This document shows positions 53,701-64,000 of a stretch of 64,000 nucleotides of DNA, one piece after another. The stretch is from Hoplostethus atlanticus. Taxonomy: Eukaryota; Chordata; Actinopteri; Trachichthyiformes; Trachichthyidae. The stretch's first letter is position 1. Each line of letters opens with the position of its first letter. The notes under the pieces were generated by a model. The model made no database searches. It saw only the letters and a list, made by a program, of their open reading frames with translations, and was not told where the DNA came from. The DNA is taken from contig JAXDDX010000004.1 in the NCBI GenBank assembly GCA_034670405.1, positions 8,690,001-8,754,000 of the forward strand. Reading direction: 5' to 3'. Both the position numbers and the translations under genes were made by a program.

Positions 53701-54930
53701 ACCTACACAATAGAGCCTGGTAAGCATTGTGACTTAATTAGAGATGGGTTATTCCTGTTGTCTACTACAGACAGGCGAAAGGCACGGCTAATGAGCTTCC
53801 CACCCTCACACCAGGAGTCATCCGGCGAAAGATCAAAGCGCCGCCCCCACACACACACATCGGAAGGATTAACACAAGGGGGGATGGGCAAGGTAGTGGA
53901 GAAGAGAGGAAAGGGAAGGAGGGGAAAAGGGAGTGTGTGTGGGGGGCAATTAGAGAGTTGCAGACCACCCTCGAACACCTGGTCAGAACCAGTGTTAGGA
54001 TTACATGAGCACACACACACACACACACACATTTCCTCGGCCTCCCTCTCTCTCTTTTCTTGTGTTTGAAATTGTTCATGGGGTAATATGTCTGTTGATG
54101 CCTTGAGCCGATAGCCCTTCCTCATACTTCTGAATGGTAATGAATGTAATGTGTGTGTGTGTGTGTGTGTGTGTGCATGAACTGGATGGTAGGAGGGTTT
54201 GCTGTAAACCGTGTCCTACTGCTGAACATGCGGGCCAGGCCAGTAGCTAGCCATGTGGGATGACAGGTTATCCTGCTGATGTAGGCCCTTTTTTTTTTGG
54301 AGGTTAGAGCGCGACGGGACTGGGAAGGTTCTCTGCGTCCACCCGTTGACATGAAATATCTGCTGTGACACCCTGCTGAGGGGGAGATTCCATAAAAAAA
54401 TCTGCTGACACCTGCAAACGTCCACCTCTATTACGCAGCAGCCGTCAGGACAGTCATTTTCTGGTGTCACTTGATTTCTCAGCTCTTCTCTTCCCTCCTG
54501 ACCTTACCTTGCTTACCCTAGCTTACATTCCTTTCCTTTCTCTACATATCTCTCTCTCTCTCTCTCCCTCTATCTCACCTCTTATTATTTCAGGGTTGAG
54601 AACATTTTCACCCTGCTCTCTTTCCTCACTGTCAGTCTTGCTTGACATTAGGTGGACATGGGTCGCCAGCTCCCATCAATAATAGCGACATGTTCATACG
54701 TATTTTTTTCCTGATAAATCTCAATCAATCCTGAAATTGTGCGCACATGCACAAGCCTCATGACCATGCCCACAATTTACTATAAATGAAGTCCAACACA
54801 CCCCCAATTATCCTGGTGTGCATATAAAGGGAAATCGTTATTTTAGTTTTGAGAAGAAATGGCGGAAGAATTGGTGAAGAAGTGTGAGGAACAAGAAGAG
54901 TTGAAGTAATGGTTGGAGAAATAGACAAAA
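53701..54930. other. non-coding
   Basis: Purine-rich (53878-53940), (CA)n at 54008-54032, (TG)n at 54149-54174, T-rich at 54289. Just before the minisatellite, catataaaggg (54818) precedes an ATG at 54859 that opens a 16-codon reading ending at TAA 54907; this is too short to call. Confidence 0.6.
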
Positions 54931-54931
54931 G

Positions 54932-55812
54932 TGGAGGAGGAGAGACGACCCAGTGGAAGAGGAGAGAGACGACCCAGTGGAGGAGGAGAGAGACGACCCA
55001 GTGGAAGAGGAGAGAGAGGACCCAGTGGAGGAGGAGAGAGAGGACCCAGTGGAGGAGGAGAGACGACCCAGTGGAGGAGGAGAGAGGACCCAGTGGAGGA
55101 GGAGAGAGAGGACCCAGTGGAGGAGGAGAGAGACGACCCAGTGGAGGAGGAGAGAGGACCCAGTGGAAGAGGAGAGAGAGGACCCAGTGGAGGAGGAGAG
55201 AGGACCCAGTGGAGGAGGAGAGACGACCCAGTGGAGGAGGAGAGAGGACCCAGTGGAAGAGGAGAGAGACGACCCAGTGGAAGAGGAGAGAGACAACCCA
55301 GTGGAAGAGGAGAGAGAGGACCCAGTGGAGGAGGAGAGAGATGACCCAGTGGAAGAGGAGAGAGACGACCCAGTGGAAGAGGAGAGAGAGGACCCAGTGG
55401 AAGAGGAGAGAGAGGACCCAGTGGAGGAGGAGAGAGATGACCCAGTGGAAGAGGAGAGAGAGGACCCAGTGGAGGAGGAGAGAGGACCCAGTGGAAGAGG
55501 AGAGAGAGGACCCAGTGGAGGAGGGGAGAGGACCCAGTGGAGGAGGAGAGACGACCCAGTGGAGGAGGAGAGAGGACCCAGTGCAAGAGGAGAGAGAGGA
55601 CCCAGTGGAGGAGGAGAGACGACCCAGTGGAAGAGGAGAGAGAGGACCCAGTGGAGGAGGAGAGAGGACCCAGTGGAGGAGGAGAGACGACCCAGTGGAG
55701 GAGGAGAGAGGACCCAGTGGAGGAGGAGAGAGGACTCAGTGGAGGAGGAGAGAGGACCCAGTGGAGGAGAGAGGACCCAGTGGAGGAGAGGACCCAGTGG
55801 AGGAGGAGAGCA
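54932..55812. repeat. GA-rich minisatellite, about 38 copies of 22/24-bp unit
   Basis: Every unit contains gacccagtggaggaggagag or its gaagagg variant, followed by a variable ag/agac/agag joint that makes spacing 22 or 24 (starts at 55019, 55043, 55065, 55087, 55111, 55135, 55157). The consensus has no stop codon in any forward frame and in two reverse frames, so long ORFs of about 300 codons appear on both strands; these are artefacts of the repeat. The last copies shorten at 55760-55800. Confidence 0.95.
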
Positions 55813-56823
55813 CTTGATGAGCACATGGCTTGTATCCTGCCATCAGAGGCTTTGTGCCTGATGACTTGGGAGACACAGATCCACCTGCCCAGATGGTATT
55901 TGGGGATAAATATTACATGTATAACATCAGAGTTGCAGTCTCAGTATAAACCCAGTGTATTTGTGAAACATACACAGATTCATGTCCATTTGTCACCCTA
56001 GAACAAGTCAGCACCAGAGCTCAACCACTCACACAGTATGGGTGGGAATTACCAATTTGATATTATATTAATACTTGGGCCACAATACAATTAAATAACA
56101 CATCTTTTTGTGATACAAATGCGTGTTGCCATTCAATACTGCAACATTTTCCAATTTATCCTGCTGCTTCTTACAAGAACAACAAATGGTGTTCTTTCAT
56201 TTGAGCACATTAAAGAGCTGTAATACAGCAAATCCCTTTCAGGTGATACAATGTCAAAATGAGTTATGAGTAAAGAGCCATGAATCAATAACAAAATGAC
56301 ACTCATGACCTTTCAGACTAACATATTTCAAGAACATATTTCTTTAATTATTTGATAGATCATCACTATGGTATTGTTTTAACTCCCTTAAAAGACAAAG
56401 ACATTCAGTATGTACTTTCATTTTCATCTATACATTCTGGCACATTGTCTTAAGTAGAAATGTTGTGAAAGAGTCACACTTCAGTAACACAAAAATACAT
56501 CAAAATGTGCCATGAGAAAACCTCCCTGCTGTATAACCCGCAGTCAGCAGCAACCTTGCTGCTCTCAGCAACAGTCAGTGTGTGAAACTGATCCTTTAAC
56601 AGCTTTATAGGGATTTACAGATGATGTATGTTTGGTCCGGACTACTTGGCTGCTCAGACAAATGAGATTCCAGTCTGAGAGGCAGCGCTCGCCACAGAAA
56701 CAAAGCTGAACACATGAAACTGGATTTGGGTTGGATTTGGCTTCGGATTGCCCCACTGGGCCTCAAAGATCCTCCGGTCTCTTCCTGAAGAATGTAACCT
56801 GATCTCAGGGAGGGGAGGAAGGA

Positions 56824-57075
56824 AAAAATGAAGGATGGATGGATGGAGATGGAGGGATGAATGGATGGATGGAGATGGAGGGAAGGATGGATGAGATGGA
56901 TGTAGGGATGGATGGAGGAATGGATGGATGGAGATGGAGGGAAGGATGGATGAGATGGATGTAGGGATGGATGGAGGAATGGATGGATGGAGATGGAGGG
57001 AAGGATGGATGAGATGGATGGATAGATGGATGGAGAGATGGAGGGACAGATGGATGGAGGAATGGATGGATGGTG
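56824..57075. repeat. (GGAT)n-rich array with a 59-bp higher-order unit
   Basis: The marker ggaaggatggatgagatgg recurs at 56881, 56940 and 56999, exactly 59 bases apart, showing that a block of diverged GGAT units was itself duplicated in tandem. Confidence 0.9.
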
Positions 57076-57267
57076 AATCAATGTGTGATTCCATATTTGC
57101 ACATTAAAACATTTGATTTGAGCATCCAGCATCTCTTGACCAGTTTCCAAGTAGCTTTTCTGTATGTTTGCATGTGTGTGTGTGTGTGTGTGTTTGCACA
57201 TATGTGCACTATATACATGAACACGTGTTTGTGTGTGTGAGAGAGTGATAGAAAAAGAGAGAACATT

Positions 57268-57305
<38 letters not shown>

Positions 57306-59375
57306 CACAGTATACAGTGAATGTCATATGGTTGGAGGTTTCATACCTAAATACCACAAACCGTCATCAATTCAACCTGCAGGGCCAATTAAACCAGTAA
57401 AGCAAAGGGCTCTTCAGAGAGCTCAACATGGCGTGCACGTAACGGCTGGAGGGACCAGTTAATACGACCATTTTACATCTAGACATTTACCATTTCTCTC
57501 TCTCCGTCTCTTTCTGTATGTGTGTTTGAAACAGTGTCTGCTGAAGCCAACAATATCTAAAATTGCACCCTCCTTTGTCTTTTTACTTCCATACCCTTTA
57601 TATCATTTCACCGTTATTCTCTCTCTTCTCCCTATGAAACAATCCCTCTGTCCTCTCTCTCTCTCTCGTTCTCTCTCTCTCTCTCTCTCCCCTTAAGATA
57701 TGTGCAGCAGCAGCTCAGCTCCATATCCAGCAGCTGAAAAGCCACCGGCCCCTCCCTCAGTCTACGAGCCGTGTATCATTTTATGTACAGTATAACATCT
57801 TCCTATTCAGAGTCAACACTGGTAAAGTGTCCTCTGCCCTGTGTCAGAGGTTTGGAGGGTACAAGGTCAGAGGGGGTGACAGAGACAGACGGCTAGAGGC
57901 CTGCAGACGGAAACGCCATTCCCCGAGCCACTGATCCTCTCATTTTCTGTTTCTCTTTATCACAACTGGCAACAATCACAATTTCACATCCACTCTGTAC
58001 TCCCGCTCTACACAGACACAAGTCTCTATTGAAGAATCTGTCATCTGTCTGTCTGGCTGTCTGTCTGTCCCCGGCAATAAGGACTATCACCCTGTTTATT
58101 TTCCACTAAGCCCTTATAAAGTATTCTGGGGTTTGCATAACACGGCGCTTCCTTTCTTTCCATCTCGCTCTCTGTCCCCCATTTTAATCACGCTGTGTCA
58201 AAAATATGGGGATTAAGAGATTTGCATTGTTTCCACATGAAGTAGTCTGTGCGGCTGTTTTTTGTTTTTTTTTAGATGTCAAACAAGCGAGCACTTTGTT
58301 CAAAACACACACCCACGTACACATACAGACAGCGTACAGAGTCCAGAAGGGAGGATCCCAGCGGTAGCAGGCTCTCTGCTTTGTCCGGCTCAGCTCTCTC
58401 AGCACACATCATTAATTAATCTCAGAGAAAAAGGAGAGGAGAACAACTGTTACCCCCCCTTTTTGATTTATGGCGGCGTCTCTGTATTTAAGAGACGCTC
58501 CCGGAGTTTCACACCACAGGCACCGAGCAGCAGTGAGTAAAGCACAATCCCCAGGGTGGAAAGGTGAAGGTTTGTTTTCCTTCCTGAGAGAGGAGAGGTC
58601 ATCTTGTTCTCCTTTTGCCTTACTGGAGCAGGGGAGGGAGGGAGAGAGAGAGAGAGAGATAGAGAGAGCTAGAGAGAGAGAGGGGGCAGGGGTGCAGTTT
58701 CCAGACTGACATAGCATCCCACTGTTTTCCATTAGGCTCCTGGAAGGTACTCGTCCCTCCCGCGACTCTCTGTGCCTCTGTGTCGGTGCTATTTCAAGTG
58801 CAGCGCGCCTCAAGCCAGATCAATACATACCCAAAGCAAAACAGAGCGGCCGAACACACTCATATTTACCCTTCCTGCTGCAGTGCAGAGGGAGGATGAA
58901 AGGTGTGCTAGCATTCGGGGACACAGTGTTCACAGCAGTTTTCTCCTGCAGGAAGGATTCCAGGTATATGGAGAGAGACAGAGTAAAGGCCGAGTCAGGT
59001 ATACGCTTTAATGTTGAATAAACAAGAGAGCTCTTTTTGCTCTCGCTCTCCCTCCCTCCACCACATCCCCTTATTCCATCTCGGAGTGAAAGTGATAGAT
59101 GAGTGACGCGAAAGTCTAAGATTACCAAATTTAGGGGGTAGGGTGTAAAAAAAGCACCGCGAGTTTCCCCAGGAAGAAACGGAAATTATGGAGAGGTTTC
59201 CTTTTTTGACGTGTTCTCAACGAGTGTCTGCTCAGCGGCAGCATCGACAGGCAGATGGAGGCGAGGATAGAGGATGTCAGTCATGTTCTCACTGAGAACC
59301 CGGCTGGGGCCTGTCAGCCATCATCCCCATATAGGCTTCTGAGGCTTAGAGATAGAAAACGAGAGAGCGGGTGAG

Positions 59376-59376
<1 letters not shown>

Positions 59377-59421
<45 letters not shown>
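59377..59421. repeat. (GA)n microsatellite
   Basis: About 21 GA units. Confidence 0.92.
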
Positions 59422-59423
<2 letters not shown>

Positions 59424-61421
59424 AAGCAGAGAGACAAAAACAGGCAGAGAGTGAAGGGTATGAGAGAGAGAGGGGCTGAGCAGAGGAAAGAGAGAGAGAA
59501 TACGATGAAGCCGGTGAATGCACAAGCATCGGTTCTGCAGAAGCAGCAATTAACAGAGATTATTTATTTGGGGAGAAGGAAGGAGGAGAAGACAACTCCC
59601 ATTCATGTCAGGTTACCGTGGTGAACAACTCCAGCTCGGCTCTAAAGAAAGGATCAGATCCAATCCTCTTTTCAGCCCTTAACACCAATTCACACACAGA
59701 ATCAGACTATTATATCTGTGCATTATGAAAAGTATACCAAGGTATACCATGGAGCTGGGTGGATTTTGTGTGCAGTTTAGGTGCTGATGCTGACAGAAGG
59801 GAAGCTCAAGTTTGATTCGATTTTTTTGGCAACTTGGGCTGGAACACCTGTGGGATGATAACAGCGAGATAACAGATGATAATGCAGCTGAAGATATACA
59901 AAGATATAACGAGTTTAACAATTAAGGTGCATAAAAATAGGCTGTCTGAAACTAACACCTTTCTGTCTCCGTTAGGCTACTGGAATTTGATGAAGCCAAT
60001 AAAGAACATAGTAGTACTGATCTTATAAAAGAGTCTCTAGCATTATGACCCATGACCTGGCTTGCTTGTTGAAGAGGAAATACAGGTGAACGCCTCTAGA
60101 GCCATATGTAATCCTCATGACAGGAGGGAGCCTGCGGGGATGTTGGGTGGCATGACGGTGACCCTATAGCAGGTCACCTCAAAAGGCCAGGGCGGCAAAA
60201 CAATCCCTCCGTTCAAAAGGAATATCCTCCTCATCCAGGACCACAATCCTCATGTTCCCCACTGTAAACACAACGATGGATCTTCTGTCAGCACTTTTGT
60301 CACGTCGAACTTTATTACAAGGTTAGCCGAAATGTCAGCCGCTCTCCCCCCCTCACCCCTCCCCCTGCCTTGGCATTCAGTTTTATGGTTACGTCTCAGC
60401 TTTGCACAGAAAATGTCCCTTCCTCACCGAGAAAATAAGTGAGCTCAGTATTTCCTCTCCATTCGCTCTGTAAGTGATGGGCTACTACAGCACACTGCCA
60501 TCCCTGCTAGGGCAAATATAAATAAAACATAGCGATATAGCTGTTATATCCCTCAAAAAACAAACAAATAAAGGCCCAGTGTTTATAGATATTACTTTAT
60601 ATTAATAATGCAATAGTTTTCCTCCTGTGGATCTACATTAACAGCAAAACCCGCCACCACCACCGCCACAGAACAATTACAGAGGAAACACTAGAGCTCG
60701 TTTAGAAATAGCCGTTAAAAACATCCAATGCTTTGTTTATAGATCAGATGCTGTTTCAAAATACCGCAATTACCGCATGATTGGTGGTTGATGAATAAGG
60801 GTTTACGGTAGCAGGCTTGAAGCACCATTAACCTTCTATATAGATCCAGAGCTAACTTATAGGTCCTGTTGGCAGAACTGCTTTCCATGAGGGTGATTTT
60901 TCAAGGGCTCTATTGATATCTAATGGTTGTATAAGCTCTGAGGGCAGAGTGATGAGTGCAGCGCTGTCATCATGCAGGGAAGGCTAATGGAAAAACGGTT
61001 CCAGCGCCTGCGCCTGCATTGTACATATGATTACAGATACGTGGTGGGAAGAAATGGGTTGTGTTAAATGAGAGTTGATAAGAAGAATATGAAGTCTCTC
61101 TCTGGCTCCAGGGTGCAATATCAATACCGTGTATCCCTGTAATCCGCTGCCTGGTAGGTTTTCATGGTGCTGTAAAAGACAAGATTGAGTTTCAGTGACC
61201 TGCCTCTTTTCACTGACGTGGCCCGCGGTGTGTGGGTGGATAGGGTGGAGGGGGTGGAGGAAGAAGAGTGTGTGTGTGGGGTTGTTGGAGTCAAGGTTCC
61301 CCAGAGGGGGTGCTGGATGGTAATGTGGAAACGGGCGTAATTAATGGCCAGTTGGGTGAGGGGGCGTTGGGCAGCGGAGTGTCCGCGTCGTGGCTCTCTC
61401 TGCTGGGGTGTTTCGTGATGG

Positions 61422-61451
61422 CCCCCTCACCCCCCTCACCCCCCCTCACCC
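61422..61451 (-). other. G-quadruplex motif on the minus strand
   Basis: On the + strand, four C-runs of 5, 6, 7 and 3 are separated by three identical TCA spacers. The minus strand is therefore GGG-TGA-G7-TGA-G6-TGA-G5, an ideal intramolecular quadruplex pattern. A complementary gggtgaggggg lies at about 61345 on the + strand. Confidence 0.8.
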
Positions 61452-61602
61452 AGGGCCCCCGGGGCCATCCTTCATTCTTATTTATGAGCTTTCACACGGC
61501 CACTCAGCTCCGCTGTAACGCCACTGCATCGATTCCTCAAGGTCGACACGGAGCTAAGCTGCTGCTGTTGAGCTGTATGCACGAACAGCTTAAACAGGCA
61601 GG

Positions 61603-61633
<31 letters not shown>

Positions 61634-64000
61634 GAGACTGTCGTGACTTCCTATTGTATTTCCTCCTGTCCTGTTCAGGAGGGGGTATACCTCAGAGAAG
61701 CCATGCAGTAAAAAACCCAGGCTACCACACCCAGTCCTGCTGCAGCGCTACCCCAGGACACCCTGCAACAGCAGGCAGGGTCTTCATAGCACTCTGATGG
61801 AGAGCTAATGACAGCTAATGGCAGAACCTGGTAGAACATGAAAGATGACGGATGCAAAACTACACGGTGAAAAGTCATTTATAGCTGATCTTTTTGTTAT
61901 TGAATGATAATTTCACTGTTATTACACTGGTATAAGTGCAAATGATAGCAAAGCGGAGCAACACCACACGGCCCTGAGCCGGTTATATCCTTCTGCAACA
62001 CAAATGACTAACTTTCCAAAACTTTGTGCTTCTTGTTCTGCCACCACATGCCAGCCTGATAGATGGTGACTTAGGCAACAAAGGTTCAATCAGGCTCAAG
62101 CTGTGAGCGACACAGTGCAGCATCATCCCTCTTCTAATGAAATTAGTGGCCTTTGTTCATAACTGAGTGACTCGAGGTCGGGGGTTAGTGGTCAGGGCAG
62201 CGGGAGGGGAAGGTCGTCAGTGTTGTACCCAGGCAAGGAGACACAAGCTCTGGGTAAGGAACTTCTTTGCTCTCCCCTTGGGGGAGGCTAGGCGCTGGGT
62301 GGGTGAGTGACACAGAGCCCATAGGCGCTACTTTTCAGGATCTTACTCATGTTGCTCTGGAGCATCTTTTATGACTCTCAATCTGAGTCACACCGACTTC
62401 CGGTTTCCCGCAAACACTTTTTCCATTTGTCTCAGGCTTTGACTTTCCTTGAGATGATCATCTCGTCTTTCTCATGGGACCTTCAAACTTTAAAGTAGGG
62501 AAGGTTGTCACTGCGATGACCACATCTTTCAGTCAAAGTGGCTGGTGTTGTCAATGGAAAATGAAGACAACATTCAGCAGTGAAAATGGAGCGAGGATCT
62601 TTAAAGAAAAGTTAAGGCGATGTTCAACAGCTCAGGCAACAATTCGGTCGTCTGACTTTGCTAACAAAATAAAAATAACTAAAAAAATAAAATAAAATAA
62701 AAAAAGACTCAAGTCCCTTTTATATCCTGTAGAGTTTTTGTTTTCATTGTGGACGTGTCCTATATTTTCATTACGTTACCCCCTTTGATTTATAACACAT
62801 CTCAACTGGTATTGATAGTTCAATAACACATGGTAAATCTGGTCATTACTCTTCTGGGTTATATGAACATGGCTGTGTGAATCGAATCGTGTTGTATTGT
62901 GAAGAAACTGCACAGTTTCAAATATTTCTCTGCTTGCCTGTACACTTCCTGGTCTGATCAGTCACTAGAAACAGATTGACAAATTTTGGTATACGTCTCC
63001 CTTTGAACAATGTCCTCAGGTTGTGTCTGTGGACTCAGATGTTGAGAGCTCTGTCTCGGGCAGGAAATCAGGGCATGGCAGAATAGGGGACAGCTTGTCT
63101 CTTGTTTCCCCATTGTGCAAAGCAGTAAGTCAGTAACTACAATGTGAAAAAGCAAAGGACGATCAACTACATCATCGTTTAATTAAAGGGTTTCACTCCA
63201 AAACACTGTATGCTGCCTGAAATTCCTCAGTCAGTATTTCAAAAACATAGATTATTATATCCTTAAAGCATTATGTGCTACGCTTTCATGCCAACAATCA
63301 TTTTGTCAAGGTAGGTGACAGTAGTAATACGAATTCACATACATGGACAAAAAATACTACACTACATCAAGAGCAGAGGCAATAAGAGCGATTTGTTTGT
63401 GAAACCATGAGCTCTTTGAATCATTCATACTGTGCTGTACATTTTCCCTCTCCATAAACAGAAACCACCCACCATGTTTAAACAAGACATGTCATGAAGG
63501 CTTTTAAACGTATTTGTCTTCCTCCATACGACTGATACGGTTGTCATAGTGAGTCTAATTAAACTCAGCCTATTTATGTCATTCCACAAATTGCATTATC
63601 GTCTCGGTTCCCGATGGATGAAGCGGATGAAAAATGCATACCGCAAAACAAACCACGTGAGGGAGATCATAAACCTTGACACACCCTCCATTCTCTCTCC
63701 ACAAACCACGGTAGCAATGGGCCATGAAAATGCCTCACCATCTCTTATTAACATCAGCGGCATGCCGATGATGAGGCCAAGGCTTTAATTCCATTTGTAT
63801 TGGGGGAAAACTATCAAGCAGGCACACGTGCATGAACACCGTTAGGGTGTCGCTCATGAACCACAACTATACGGAGGGCAACTCGCTGTGGAAAGAGTCG
63901 GTGTGTGATGTGAAAAACACTTCCATTTAACTTCCATTAACATCTAAAGTAGATGGGAATAGCTGTTGTGGCGGGAGAGGGGTTCCCTGGTCCCTTCCAT
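61452..64000. other. non-coding to window end
   Basis: (GT)n at 61604-61633 and an A/T-rich (aaaataaaa) stretch at 62668-62706. The segment 63540-63900 is complex unique sequence. No coding exon is recognised. Confidence 0.55.

Larger units (their letters stand above)
55813..61421. other. non-coding
   Basis: Contains a (GGAT)n-based array (56824-57075), (GT)n at 57173-57192 and 57271-57300, (CT)n at 57653-57690, (GA)n at 58640-58682 and 59377-59421, and polypyrimidine stretches. Segments 60560-61060 are complex unique sequence. No gene is supported; minus-strand ORFs of up to 250 codons cross the GGAT and CA arrays and are not genes. Confidence 0.6.

Noticed and set aside
54859..54909. 16-codon reading starting MAEELVKKCEEQEELK after a TATA-like catataaaggg
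   Set aside because: Too short, no known family; could be chance sequence leading into the minisatellite.
54838..56001. Long ORFs (up to 328 codons) on both strands across the GA-rich minisatellite
   Set aside because: They are purely the translated 22/24-bp unit, open in several frames at once, with no non-repetitive domain, start context or polyadenylation signal.
56605..57357. 250-codon minus-strand ORF
   Set aside because: It runs through (GT)n and (GGAT)n arrays (THTHTH, SIHPSIHPS readings) and has no gene-like part.
61268..61711. 147-codon + strand ORF
   Set aside because: Spans the G-quadruplex block and a (GT)n array (VCVCVCVC); no domain.

Overview
This is nuclear DNA of a teleost fish. 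The genes have vertebrate exon-intron structure with GT/AG junctions, and the repeats are typical of fish: tRNA-derived SINEs with a 'gataaaagcgtctgctaaatg'-type tail, Tc1/mariner fossils, hAT-type MITEs, and many long (CA)n, (CT)n and (GGAT)n arrays. I cannot name the species. There is no bacterial, viral or CRISPR content.

All genes lie in the first 19 kb and all are on the + strand. The order is: the last two coding exons of aqr (Aquarius, intron-binding spliceosomal helicase; 138-1242), a small unrecognised membrane-protein gene (5032-5250), a complete alpha-cardiac-type actin gene actc1 (coding 11262-14407, six coding exons, 377 aa, with a TATA box, two CArG boxes and a 5' non-coding exon), and a complete two-exon gjd2 (connexin 35/36; 16371-17941, 303 aa). 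As I recall the human map, AQR-ACTC1-GJD2 sit together in the same relative orientation on 15q14, so this is a conserved synteny block. The genes do not form one pathway: aqr is a housekeeping splicing factor, actc1 is a muscle sarcomere gene, and gjd2 makes electrical synapses.

From about 19.1 kb to the end (45 kb) I find no gene I can support. That stretch holds microsatellites, a 0.9-kb GA-rich minisatellite (about 54.93-55.81 kb), three MITE-like elements with terminal inverted repeats (one with a perfect 8-bp target duplication), Tc1 transposase remains, a G-quadruplex-prone block, two compact hairpins, and several complex unique stretches that could be regulatory.

The observations most worth a second look are: an apparent one-base frame slip in a short repeat in the last aqr exon; a related ~85-bp sequence in introns 2 and 5 of actc1; a UG repeat directly at the first coding 3' splice site of actc1; an RE1/NRSE-like site in the gjd2 intron; the small membrane-protein gene between aqr and actc1; and the pre-miRNA-sized hairpin at 34.57 kb.
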